Part shown: piece by piece, positions 1 through 7,409 of the stretch
Layout of the letters: every line of letters starts with the position of its first letter
Position numbering within the stretch: position 1 is the stretch's first letter
Assembly (NCBI RefSeq): GCF_040537815.1
Contig: NZ_JBEWSZ010000001.1
Location: 1,798,001 to 1,862,000, forward strand
Length of the DNA stretch: 64,000 nt
Source of the DNA: Mesorhizobium shangrilense
Lineage (GTDB): Bacteria > Pseudomonadota > Alphaproteobacteria > Rhizobiales > Rhizobiaceae
Direction of reading: 5' to 3'
The notes under the pieces: generated by a model
What the model saw: the letters and a program-made list of their open reading frames with translations, nothing else
What the model was told of the DNA's origin: nothing
The model's database searches: none
Made by a program: the position numbers and the translations under genes

Positions 1-779
1 GGGCGCGCACCATGATCATACTTGCCAGTCAGATAGCCCTGCGCCAGCGGCGAATAGGCGAGCAGCGACACCTCTTCGCGCTCGCAGACCTCGGCGAGGT
101 TCACCTCGAAGGTGCGGTTGACGAGATTATAGGCGTTCTGGATCGACGCGACGCGGGGGCCGACGCCCCTGTCGCTCTCGCCGAGGAAACGCATCACGCC
201 CCACGAGCTCTCGTTCGACAGGCCGAAATGACGGATCTTGCCGACCTTCACCAACTCCTCGAATACCGCAAGCGTCTCGGCGATCGGCGTCTCGTCGGTC
301 GGCGCGCCAGCGGAATCGGAGCGTGGCGCAACGGCGCCGACGCGTGTCGGGTTGGCGCCCCAGGGAATGTCCCGCTCCGGCCAGTGAATCTGATAGAGGT
401 CGAGATAGTCGGTGCCGAGCTTGGCCAGCGACTTGTCGACGGCGTCAAAGATATCAGCGCGCACCAATTGCGAAGGCCGGTCGCCGCGAAACCAGGTGTT
501 GGCCGTGCGGCCGACGACCTTGGAAGCCAGTATCACTTGGTCGCGGTTGCGCTTGGCCTTCATCCAGCTGCCGATGATCTTTTCAGTTCGCCCCTGTGTC
601 TCCGCCTTGGGCGGGATGGGATAGAGCTCGGCGGTGTCGATGAAATTGACGCCGCGAGAAAAAGCCAGGTCCATCTGGGCGTGGCCTTCAGCCTCGGTGT
701 TCTGCTGGCCCCAGGTCATCGAGCCCAGGCAAATCTGGGTGACAAGAAGATCGGTCCGACCGAGACGGCGTTTGTGCAT
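1..779 (-). CDS. Aldo/keto reductase, Tas/YajO-like (3' end cut by window)
   Basis: This is an NADP(H)-dependent aldo/keto reductase with a TIM-barrel fold; its substrate is unknown. The frame runs off the left window edge, so about 259 N-terminal residues of an expected 340-350 are visible. The catalytic tetrad can be read: Asp48 and Tyr53 (FIDTAELYP), Lys87 (ASKVVG) and His132 (YQIHWP). The segment LDLYQIHWP and the later AYSPLAQGYLTGKY are typical of the E. coli Tas/YajO branch. The ATG at 779 is preceded by GGAGA at about 8 nt. It is divergent from nothing visible; the next gene upstream on the same strand is the J-domain-like protein. Family call firm, substrate not. Confidence 0.9.
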   Translation of the reverse strand, partial: MHKRRLGRTDLLVTQICLGSMTWGQQNTEAEGHAQMDLAFSRGVNFIDTAELYPIPPKAETQGRTEKIIGSWMKAKRNRDQVILASKVVGRTANTWFRGDRPSQLVRADIFDAVDKSLAKLGTDYLDLYQIHWPERDIPWGANPTRVGAVAPRSDSAGAPTDETPIAETLAVFEELVKVGKIRHFGLSNESSWGVMRFLGESDRGVGPRVASIQNAYNLVNRTFEVNLAEVCEREEVSLLAYSPLAQGYLTGKYDHGAR

Positions 780-897
780 GGGATATTCTCCGACGGGGAA
801 TCTTGGGCGCGACGGCGCTGGAAGGAGCCCAAGCATAGTCGAAAGCCCGGACCTTCTCCAAGCCCGGAACCATGCGGATATCGCAATTTGCAGAGTT

Positions 898-1410
898 TTA
901 GCGCCTCGCGCCGGCCAGCGCCCGCCGCTTGGCCTCGTCGATCAGCATGTTGGCCACCTGCATGCGGATCATGGCGCGCTGGCGCAAATGCGGGGCGACA
1001 CGATCGGGATGGTTCGAGAAGGCAAAGCTGCGGCGTATGCGGCCGAAATCGGCGGCCTGTTTCGGCTGGTTGAGGCCAAGCTCGACGGCGATCGATTCGG
1101 GATCGATCGGCGGCAGTTTCTCTTCGGGCTTTGGCTCTTCGCCAACGAGCGTCAGCTTTGCATGATCAAGCAGTGCCGCGAATTCGCTCGCGAGATCGGC
1201 GCCCGATTCGCGGTATTCGGCGGTGAATGTATCGCCTGAAACCTTGATGCGGCCCGAGTGGAGTTCGTCCGCCACCGAAAGATAGTCGAAGGGAATGGAA
1301 GGACGAGCACCGACTTCATCGATCTTGTCCGAAACGACAAAGAGATCGTCGAGCAACGAAGCGAAATCCCGCTTGGCGCTGGTACCGATGTCAGCCTCCC
1401 CCTGTGGCAA
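898..1410 (-). CDS. Conserved hypothetical protein with J-domain-like C-terminus
   Basis: A 170-residue acidic protein without signal peptide or membrane segment. The C-terminal third carries FSNHPDRVAPHLRQRA, which has the HPD tripeptide that J domains use to stimulate Hsp70, followed by a helix ending in basic residues. The N-terminal two thirds match no family I can name. No ATG is in frame: an in-frame TGA lies just upstream and the first usable codon is TTG at 1410, so the start is uncertain. A DnaJ-like cochaperone role is an inference from the HPD motif alone. Confidence 0.6.
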   Translation of the reverse strand: MPQGEADIGTSAKRDFASLLDDLFVVSDKIDEVGARPSIPFDYLSVADELHSGRIKVSGDTFTAEYRESGADLASEFAALLDHAKLTLVGEEPKPEEKLPPIDPESIAVELGLNQPKQAADFGRIRRSFAFSNHPDRVAPHLRQRAMIRMQVANMLIDEAKRRALAGARR

Positions 1411-1758
1411 GTCCGTGCATCAAAGATCCACACCTCGAACATATAGGACCGGCTCGTTAAAAATGAATGCCAATCATCTTGAGAGTTTGGCCGTTTCCTC
1501 GGTGAGGATGAGTAGCCCAGATAAAAAGCCGGACTGCACTTTCATGCAGTCCGGAATTCGCCAGGAGTGGCGAGGAAAAACCGGCCATGTGCCAGCATCA
1601 AAGCGTACGGTCCGCGCGCTGCAAAAGTTTCAGTCGAACCAAAAAATAAAATGGAAAGAATCAGCAGGACATAGCAGCCATGCAAAATGCTGCACTGCAC
1701 AATTGTCACGATTCACCTATATCTGGGGTTCGGGAGGACCAACAAAGGAGCCTGAATC
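1411..1758. other. Intergenic region of 348 bases with orphan terminator and promoter-like site
   Basis: No convincing protein gene is present. The region holds a perfect minus-strand hairpin terminator (1523-1554) that has no obvious gene in front of it. It also holds an alphaproteobacterial-type -10 hexamer CTATAT at 1717-1722 on the plus strand, well placed for the small gene starting at 1759. The stretch 1555-1700 on the minus strand could encode a small RNA. Confidence 0.5.
1523..1554 (-). terminator. Strong rho-independent terminator without assigned gene
   Basis: The arms CCGGACTGCA and TGCAGTCCGG pair perfectly over 10 bp around a 6-nt loop. On the minus strand the stem is followed by CTTTTT. 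Nothing coding on the minus strand ends directly before it; the nearest minus gene upstream ends at 1981, with a plus-strand gene in between. It may end a small RNA or insulate the gene starting at 1410. Confidence 0.75.
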
Positions 1759-1923
1759 GTGGGGTTCTTCACTGAAATGTTCACCCGCCCGCGTCCGCAG
1801 GAGCATCTGCGCTATCGTTCGGCCCTTGCGCTGCTCCACTCCATGAGCAGCGCCGACCGCGCCGATATCGGCATCAAGCCCGCCGACTTTCCGCGTATCG
1901 CCCGCGAGATGTCCCTACGCTAA
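1759..1923 (+). CDS. Small DUF1127-like protein
   Basis: A 54-residue basic protein with GTG start. AAAGGAG lies about 9 nt upstream, and a CTATAT -10 element precedes it at 1717-1722. The C-terminal part, with a helix SALALLHSMSSADRADIGI followed by a conserved-looking DFPRIARE, resembles the YjiS/DUF1127 family (pattern L-x2-L-x3-D-x3-IGI-x-R-x2-I). DUF1127 proteins in rhizobia and relatives have been linked to phosphate/RNA metabolism and small-RNA control; nothing more specific can be read here. It is too short for usual length cut-offs but has good start signals. A 12-bp hairpin follows the stop. Confidence 0.65.
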   Translation: MGFFTEMFTRPRPQEHLRYRSALALLHSMSSADRADIGIKPADFPRIAREMSLR

Positions 1924-1938
1924 GGCGACAGGGAGCGT

Positions 1939-1967
1939 GAGGTTTCCCGGCAGAACCGGGAAACCTC
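1939..1967. terminator. Hairpin between convergent genes
   Basis: A perfect 12-bp stem (GAGGTTTCCCGG and its complement) with loop CAGAA lies between the convergent genes ending at 1923 and 1981. There is no long T tract on either side, so it may act as a bidirectional transcript end or RNA-stabilising hairpin rather than a classical intrinsic terminator. Confidence 0.55.
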
Positions 1968-1980
1968 GATATATCTGCCT

Positions 1981-2487
1981 TCAACGCGCCCCGAGGAACG
2001 TCGCCTTGCCCAACGGCACACCGTTGTGGCGCAGGATGTCGTAGGCGGTGGTCAGGTGGAAATAGAAGTTGGGCATGGCCAGGTGCAGCAGATACTGCAT
2101 GCCGCTCATCGACATCTCGCGCCCACCAAGCTTCAGCTCGATCATCCTGTCGTCCGAGCCGTCGATATCGGCGGCCGAAAATGTCGCCAGATGCGCAACC
2201 GTCTTGGCGATGCGCGCTTCCAGATCAGCAAAGCTCGCTTCATTGTCCTCATATTTCGGCACCTCACGCCCGGCCAGCCGCGACGGCGCGCCCTTGGCAT
2301 GGTCGGTCGCGATCTGCACCTGCCGGGTCAGCGCGTACATGTCGGGTGCCAGCCGCGAGGTCAAAAACACCTGCGGGTCGATCTTGCGTTCGACGGCATT
2401 CTGTTCGGCCGTCGCCAGCACGGTGGAAAGCGCCTTGAGCCTGGCCGAAAACACCGGCACGGACGCCTCATACATCGATATCGTCAC
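1981..2487 (-). CDS. DUF1993 domain protein
   Basis: A 168-residue soluble protein of the DUF1993 family, which adopts a DinB-like helical bundle. Characteristic pieces are the N-terminal ISMYEASVPVF, LAPDMYALTRQV in the first helices, and the C-terminal HLAMPNFYFHLTTAYDILR with its conserved His/aromatic residues. The GTG at 2487 (MTISMYEASVP) is chosen because AGGAG lies 8 nt upstream and family members begin this way; an upstream in-frame extension lacks a ribosome binding site. The biochemical function of the family is unknown. Convergent with the small gene at 1759. Confidence 0.85.
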   Translation of the reverse strand: MTISMYEASVPVFSARLKALSTVLATAEQNAVERKIDPQVFLTSRLAPDMYALTRQVQIATDHAKGAPSRLAGREVPKYEDNEASFADLEARIAKTVAHLATFSAADIDGSDDRMIELKLGGREMSMSGMQYLLHLAMPNFYFHLTTAYDILRHNGVPLGKATFLGAR

Positions 2488-2641
2488 TTGAATTCTCCTA
2501 CAGGGCTGGAACTGCCGGACGGGACGTAGCGCCTTCCCGCGCGATTTTTCAAGCATTGGCAAATCGAGCATGGCAAATGGGGCGTCACCACGTCGCCGCA
2601 ATCCCCGTGGTAGACTCTGCGCATCGAGGTGGAGATCGCCG

Positions 2642-3691
2642 ATGAGACGCGTCCTTTTCGCAGCGACTGCTTTTTGCTCCCTTGCGGTGATCGGCCAGAC
2701 CGCTCATGCCGCCGAAGCTCCCTATGTCGACGACAGGACAGATGCCGCAGCCGTGGTCCGTTCGCTCTACAGCGCCATCAACCGGCACGAATTCTCGCGC
2801 GCCTGGAGCTATTTCGGAGAAACAAAGCCGGCTAAAGACTTTGACACATTCGTCAAGGGCTATGACGGCACTGAAGCGGTGGAGGTCAAAACCGGTGCCG
2901 TATCCGAAGATGGGGCAGCCGGCAGCATCTACTACGCCGTTCCAGTCGCCATTCGCGCCAAAGCCAAGGATGGCAGCGAAAAGATCTTTGCCGGCTGCTA
3001 TACGGTGCGCCAGGTCAACGCGCAGATCCAGGAACCGCCGTTCGACCCGATCCATATCGAAAAGGGCGAACTGAAGCCCGCGACAGCCGCGTTCGACGAT
3101 GCCGTGCCGGCAAGCTGCGGCGATGGACCGCGGCCACCGAAGAAGGACACGGCGCTGGAACAGGCCAAGAAGGCGTTTGCCGCAACCTATGGCGACCAAT
3201 GCGACAAGGAAATGCCTGGCGGCGGTCCGCGCGGAGAACCGGATGCCTATAGTCTCCACTATAGGGATGCGGGCGCCGCGGCCAGCGATCCCGACCGCGA
3301 GACACGATTGTTCCGCTTCTTCTGCTCGATGGCCGCCTACAATGAAAGTTCGGTATACTACATTGCGGACGATGTCGCCGGTGTGCGGCAATTGCAGTTC
3401 GCCGCGCCCACGCTCGACATCCGCTATGAAAACAACAACAGCGAAGGCAAGGTGCAGGCGATCAACATCATCGGCTTCCAGACCGACGACCAGGCCGTCA
3501 ATTCGACATATGACGACGCCACCAAGACCATCACCTCCTTCACCAAATGGCGTGGCGTCGGCGATGCCTCGTCAACCGGCACCTATCTGTTCCGCAACGG
3601 CAATTTCTCGCTGGTGCAGTATGACGTCGATGCGTCCTACGACGGTGAGGTCAACCCGCAGACCATCCTCGACTACAACAGCGCGCCTTGA
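2642..3691 (+). CDS. Exported DUF1176 protein with N-terminal NTF2-like region
   Basis: A 349-residue secreted or periplasmic protein. Residues 1-22 form a Sec signal peptide (MRRVLFAATAFCSLAVIGQ, cleavage after AHA). Residues about 30-150 resemble an NTF2/SnoaL-like fold (YSAINRHEFSRAWSYF). Residues 190-349 resemble DUF1176, with CSMAAYNESSVYY and the late pattern SFTKWRGVGDASSTGTYLF. Several cysteines could form periplasmic disulphides. The start at 2642 keeps the signal peptide and has GGTGGA upstream. Function unknown. Divergent from the DUF1993 gene and convergent with the hydrolase at 3725. Confidence 0.75.
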   Translation: MRRVLFAATAFCSLAVIGQTAHAAEAPYVDDRTDAAAVVRSLYSAINRHEFSRAWSYFGETKPAKDFDTFVKGYDGTEAVEVKTGAVSEDGAAGSIYYAVPVAIRAKAKDGSEKIFAGCYTVRQVNAQIQEPPFDPIHIEKGELKPATAAFDDAVPASCGDGPRPPKKDTALEQAKKAFAATYGDQCDKEMPGGGPRGEPDAYSLHYRDAGAAASDPDRETRLFRFFCSMAAYNESSVYYIADDVAGVRQLQFAAPTLDIRYENNNSEGKVQAINIIGFQTDDQAVNSTYDDATKTITSFTKWRGVGDASSTGTYLFRNGNFSLVQYDVDASYDGEVNPQTILDYNSAP

Positions 3692-3724
3692 GGAAGCCGA
3701 CGGCACGGTGCGACCGGCCGACTG

Positions 3725-4627
3725 TCACGGCGCCTTCGACAGCATCCAGTTGAGCGTGCCGCGCCAGTCGGTCATGCGGATCGGTGTGCCATGGGTGCCC
3801 GTCTCGAAGCGGACGAAACGGGTCGGATAGGTCTTGGATTTGGCAAGGATGGAGCGGAAGAAAGCCTCCTGGTTTGCCACCGGGAAAACCACATCATGGC
3901 TGCCCTGACCGAAGAAGACCGGCACCCGGCGCTTGAAGGCGGGGCTGGAGAAGAAACTCTCATCCCATAGCGAGCCGAGCAGCAGCAGCCCATTGATGCG
4001 CCCGCCCGTGTCCTTGCGGGCGGCCAGCTTCCAGCAAAGCGTGCCGCCCATCGAGCCGCAAGCGACGAAGATCTTCGCGCCTGGCGACTGTCCGGCATAG
4101 TGGTCGATCAGCGCCGCTACCTGTGCGGCGCCGGTGTCGCCGAAATCGGGAAAATCCGGCGACAGATAGAGACCGTCATTCTCGGCCATCAAATTCTTGA
4201 GGCGGTTGAAATTGCCGCCGAAGGTGAAGTCGTCAACGCCCTGCTTGCGGCTGCCGCCCTGCCCGTGCAGGTAAAGCACGATGATGCCGGCGCCCTCGGT
4301 CTTGCCGACGGCGACGTGTCTGACATCACCCACATCTGTCTTCAGGGACAGATCCTGCTGCACCTTGCGCACGCTGGTATCGGTATACTGGGCATGCACG
4401 CGCCGCTCCGGAACCTCGTCGCGGGCGTTGATGTCGCGCATTTCACGGTAGTCGAAGACCGTATAGGCGCCATTGTCACCGGACGAGAGTGTCGCCGGAT
4501 AGGCGAAGAGGTCGTCCTTGAAGGGTTTTAGCGTCAGCGTCTGACTTTGGGCGGCAGACGACAACAACGCTGTCGCGGCTACAAGGACACAGAAAGATCG
4601 GAGGCGAGAAAACATAGGCGCAGGCAT
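3725..4627 (-). CDS. Exported alpha/beta hydrolase
   Basis: A 300-residue hydrolase with an N-terminal signal peptide (hydrophobic FCVLVAATALLSSAA, then QSQ). The nucleophile elbow reads CGSMGG, an oxyanion-type LYLHGQGG precedes it, and a late His sits in FETGTHGTPIRM; a likely acid is Asp in GQGSHDVVFP. Together these form a Ser-His-Asp triad typical of periplasmic esterases or phospholipase/carboxylesterase-like enzymes. It begins 21 nt after the molybdopterin fusion gene on the same strand and may be read with that operon. Starts at 4627 or 4615 are both possible, without a clear ribosome site. Substrate unknown. Confidence 0.8.
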   Translation of the reverse strand: MPAPMFSRLRSFCVLVAATALLSSAAQSQTLTLKPFKDDLFAYPATLSSGDNGAYTVFDYREMRDINARDEVPERRVHAQYTDTSVRKVQQDLSLKTDVGDVRHVAVGKTEGAGIIVLYLHGQGGSRKQGVDDFTFGGNFNRLKNLMAENDGLYLSPDFPDFGDTGAAQVAALIDHYAGQSPGAKIFVACGSMGGTLCWKLAARKDTGGRINGLLLLGSLWDESFFSSPAFKRRVPVFFGQGSHDVVFPVANQEAFFRSILAKSKTYPTRFVRFETGTHGTPIRMTDWRGTLNWMLSKAP

Positions 4628-4648
4628 GCGTAATTCGGCTTGGGTTTG

Positions 4649-6259
4649 TCAATCCTGCAGCACGCCGCCAGCGTCTTCCAGCGCCTCGCGGGTGTCGACA
4701 TCGACAGACGCGCCTTCCCCAATCTCGACATCGATGACCTCGAGGCCTCCGGCCTCGACCAGATGGCGGGCGCCGGTATCGCCCTCGAGATGAGCGATCG
4801 CCGCAAACAGGGAACGGGGCAGCAGCACCGGGTTGCCGCGGCGACCATCGTGAGAGGCACGAACCACCGAATTGCCTCCGGCCTTGCGGAATGCATCGAT
4901 CAGCCTGTCGAGATCGGCGGATGACACGCCCGGCATATCGCCGAGGACGATCATGGCACCGGCGACATCGCCTCCGACATGGGCGATTCCAGCTTTCAGC
5001 GACGTCGACAGGCCCTCGGCGAAGTCCGGATTGTCGGCGAAGGTCAGCTCAAGTCCAGCCAGCGCGGCACGCACACGCTCGTGCTGATGTCCGGTGACGA
5101 TGATCGTACCCGAAGCTTTCGAGCCGAGCGCGCGCTCGGCGGTGCGGCGTACCAGCGGCTTGCCGTCGAACAGCGCCATCAGCTTGTTCGGGCCACCCAT
5201 GCGGCTGGAGCGACCGGCGGCCAGGAGCACGATATCGACATTGAGTGGGGCTTTGGCCGGCAGCGGTTCGCGCGGCTGCGGCCGGGTCGGGATCTCCATC
5301 AACAGCCCGCCGACGCCCATGCCGGCAATATCCTTGGCCGTCACATCGAGACCAGCGATCAGCCGGTCGAGCACCCAGTCGAAACCGTTCTCCTTGGGGC
5401 TGCGGGCGCATCCCGGCGCGCCGATGACGCGCTTGCCGGCAAGCGTTCCCAGCACCAGAAGATTGCCGGGATCGACCGGCATGCCGGCACGAATGACGGT
5501 ACCGCCGGCTTTCTCGATCGCCGCCGGAACGACATCCTTGAAATCGCTCATCGCCGACGCGCCGAAGATGACCACCATGTCGTTGTCTGCAGCCAGCGAA
5601 GCCGCGGCCGCAGCAACCGGCTCGATCTCATGCGGCGTGCGGCGCTCCGTTGTCAGTCTGCCGCCCGAGCGCGCCAGGCGTGCTTCGGTGACGCGCAGCG
5701 TCTTGTCGAGTACGCTGGATTTGATGCCGGGCAGAACCGTCTGGATGACGCCGACCCGCACCGGCTGATAGGCATTGACGGCGAAAATCTCGCCGCTGCC
5801 GCAGATTTTCGTCACCGCATCGACCAGCGAAGAGGCGACGGCAAAGGGAATGATCTTCACCGTTGCGACCATCTGGCCGTTTTCGACCGGGGCGTGCTGG
5901 GCCAACGTGGCGATGGTGATCGTCGCATCGACAGCGTTGATCGCGTCAATCATCGCGGCATTGACGGTGAATATGCCCGCTGCCCTGGCGTAGAGATTGA
6001 CGCGGCCAGTCGCCGCGGCATTCGCCTCGACGTTGCGATGGACCATGCTTTCGGCGATCTTTTGCGCGGCGGCGTCCTCGCCAAGATCATCCACGCCAAG
6101 CACAGCCGCGACGATCCGCGAAACACCGGAAGCCTTCAGCAGGGCGACGTCGGCGGCGCTCAACCTGTGCGCCTTGCGAAAACGACGCTCTCCGGCGGTG
6201 GTGGCATGCGCCAATACCGCACCCTCGGCCGCCTCTATCGGGATCGGGCCAAACTTCAC
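4649..6259 (-). CDS. Molybdopterin-binding / molybdenum cofactor cytidylyltransferase fusion
   Basis: A 536-residue two-domain protein. Residues about 1-335 form a MoeA/MoaB-like molybdopterin-binding region (DMVVIFGASAMSD, APGCARSPKENGFDW). Residues 340-536 form a MobA/MocA-type nucleotidyltransferase with the signature LLAAGRSSRMGGPNKL (345-360) and LGDMPG. CTP:molybdopterin cytidylyltransferases make the MCD cofactor of xanthine-dehydrogenase and CO-dehydrogenase-type enzymes, which fits the XdhC/Cox neighbours. The GTG at 6259 overlaps the stop of the upstream xdhC-like gene in a GTGA tetranucleotide, so translation is coupled. The fusion type is known in rhizobia. Confidence 0.9.
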   Translation of the reverse strand: MKFGPIPIEAAEGAVLAHATTAGERRFRKAHRLSAADVALLKASGVSRIVAAVLGVDDLGEDAAAQKIAESMVHRNVEANAAATGRVNLYARAAGIFTVNAAMIDAINAVDATITIATLAQHAPVENGQMVATVKIIPFAVASSLVDAVTKICGSGEIFAVNAYQPVRVGVIQTVLPGIKSSVLDKTLRVTEARLARSGGRLTTERRTPHEIEPVAAAAASLAADNDMVVIFGASAMSDFKDVVPAAIEKAGGTVIRAGMPVDPGNLLVLGTLAGKRVIGAPGCARSPKENGFDWVLDRLIAGLDVTAKDIAGMGVGGLLMEIPTRPQPREPLPAKAPLNVDIVLLAAGRSSRMGGPNKLMALFDGKPLVRRTAERALGSKASGTIIVTGHQHERVRAALAGLELTFADNPDFAEGLSTSLKAGIAHVGGDVAGAMIVLGDMPGVSSADLDRLIDAFRKAGGNSVVRASHDGRRGNPVLLPRSLFAAIAHLEGDTGARHLVEAGGLEVIDVEIGEGASVDVDTREALEDAGGVLQD

Positions 6260-6960
6260 GCCGCTACGCCCTTGGCCAGCAGACCGCGCGCACGGAAGGC
6301 GTGGACAACCTGCGCCAGCACCGCGACGGCGATCTCGGCGGGGCTGGCAGCGCCAATGTCGAGACCGATCGGCGCGTGGATGCGGGCGATTTGCTCGGCG
6401 GTAGCACCCAATGCCAGCAGGCGTTCGACGCGCTTGGCATGGGTTTTTCGACTGCCGAGCGCGCCGACATAGAAACACTTCGCGTCAAGCGCGGCTTTCA
6501 GCGCGAAGTCGTCGATCTTCGGATCATGGGTGACGGCGGCCAGCGCCGTGTAGCTGTCGAGCGGCTGGCGCTTCAGCACATCCTGCGGCCATTCGGCATA
6601 CAGCGCGACGTCGGGAAAGCGGTCGGGCGTGGCGAAGGCGGTGCGCGGATCGATGATCTCCACGGGATAGCCGGCGATTTTCGCCATCGGTGCCAGCGCC
6701 TGGCTGATGTGGACGGCACCGATCACCATCAGGCGCGGCTGCGGCAGATGCGCGTTGAGGAAAAAAGTGCGTCCCTCGGCTTCGACCGAACCTGAATTTC
6801 CGGTGCGAAACGCCCTGACGATCGCATCCCCCAATTCGCCGGCGACATGATCGCCTTCCCGCACGATGCGGTCGCGGCCATCGCCAAGGTCGGTGACCAG
6901 AACCGCCGCACGACGGGCGCGTCGTTCGGCATTCAGCGTTTTCAGCGCATAAGGATCCAT
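6256..6960 (-). CDS. XdhC-family protein, Rossmann-type sulfurylation/insertion factor
   Basis: A 234-residue XdhC-type protein. XdhC proteins bind molybdenum cofactor, help its sulfuration and deliver it to xanthine-dehydrogenase-family apoenzymes. The C-terminal Rossmann-like XdhC domain is clear: MVIGAVHISQALAP, the IDPR strand end, YVGALGSRKTHAKR and IHAPIGLDIGA. The N-terminal ~75 residues resemble the second part of an XdhC_CoxI domain, while the preceding separate gene supplies a complete XdhC_CoxI module. The ATG at 6960 follows a 50-bp palindromic repeat that fills most of the 65-nt spacer to that gene. Coupled to the downstream fusion gene. Confidence 0.9.
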   Translation of the reverse strand: MDPYALKTLNAERRARRAAVLVTDLGDGRDRIVREGDHVAGELGDAIVRAFRTGNSGSVEAEGRTFFLNAHLPQPRLMVIGAVHISQALAPMAKIAGYPVEIIDPRTAFATPDRFPDVALYAEWPQDVLKRQPLDSYTALAAVTHDPKIDDFALKAALDAKCFYVGALGSRKTHAKRVERLLALGATAEQIARIHAPIGLDIGAASPAEIAVAVLAQVVHAFRARGLLAKGVAA

Positions 6961-6977
6961 TGGGAATTCTCTTTTTT

Positions 6978-7027
6978 GAGCATGCTCTTATCCAAAAACC
7001 GGTTCCCACTTTTTGGGATCATGCTCT
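6978..7027 (-). repeat. 50-bp rhizobial palindromic repeat, copy 1
   Basis: An imperfect palindrome with outer arms GAGCATGCTC / GATCATGCTC-type and an inner CCAAAAAG...TTTTTGG pair. It lies in the spacer between the two XdhC-type genes. The first bases on the minus strand (TAGAGCATGATCCC) contain the TAG stop codon of the upstream gene. A close second copy is at 62657-62706. It resembles the mosaic palindromic elements (RIME-like) scattered through rhizobial genomes. Confidence 0.85.
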
Positions 7028-7364
7028 AACCCAGCCGCTCGACATAGACCTTGATACGTCCCCCGCAGGAAAGACCGACCTGCCAGGCGGTTTCGTCGGC
7101 GACACCGAATTCCAGCATCTTCGCCTTGCCGCTGTCGATGACATCGATGGCTTCGGTGACCACCGCGCCTTCGACGCAACCGCCCGAGACGGAACCATGG
7201 AAATTGCCTTCCGCGTCGATGACAAGATGACTGCCCACAGGACGCGGCGCCGAGCCCCAGGTCTCCACCACCGTGGCAATGGCAACGTCCTTACCGTCCT
7301 TCATCCAGCCCTCGGCGATGATCAGCGGGTCACGAGCTTCATCAAGATAGATGCTGTTTTCCAT
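7026..7364 (-). CDS. Short XdhC/CoxI N-terminal-domain protein
   Basis: A 112-residue protein that corresponds to the XdhC_CoxI N-terminal domain only. It has AIATVVETWGSAPRPVGS, the family GSVSGGCVEGAV motif and GLSCGG with the conserved cysteine proposed to act in cofactor sulfuration. The usual C-terminal Rossmann domain is missing and is found in the next gene. AGGAG precedes the ATG at 7364; a GTG codon directly upstream is an alternative. The TAG stop belongs to the palindromic repeat abutting it. Split XdhC proteins are known in rhizobia. Confidence 0.88.
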   Translation of the reverse strand: MENSIYLDEARDPLIIAEGWMKDGKDVAIATVVETWGSAPRPVGSHLVIDAEGNFHGSVSGGCVEGAVVTEAIDVIDSGKAKMLEFGVADETAWQVGLSCGGRIKVYVERLG

Positions 7365-7409
7365 CACCGTTTCTCCTGAAGTCTGTTTTTGGCCTGGGGA
7401 AACATATGG

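Noticed and set aside
4979..6472. Long open frame of 497 codons antisense to the molybdopterin fusion gene
   Set aside because: It is opposite a clear two-domain protein, has Arg/His/Asp-rich low-complexity translation and no recognised domain. Long antisense frames are expected in high-GC coding DNA.
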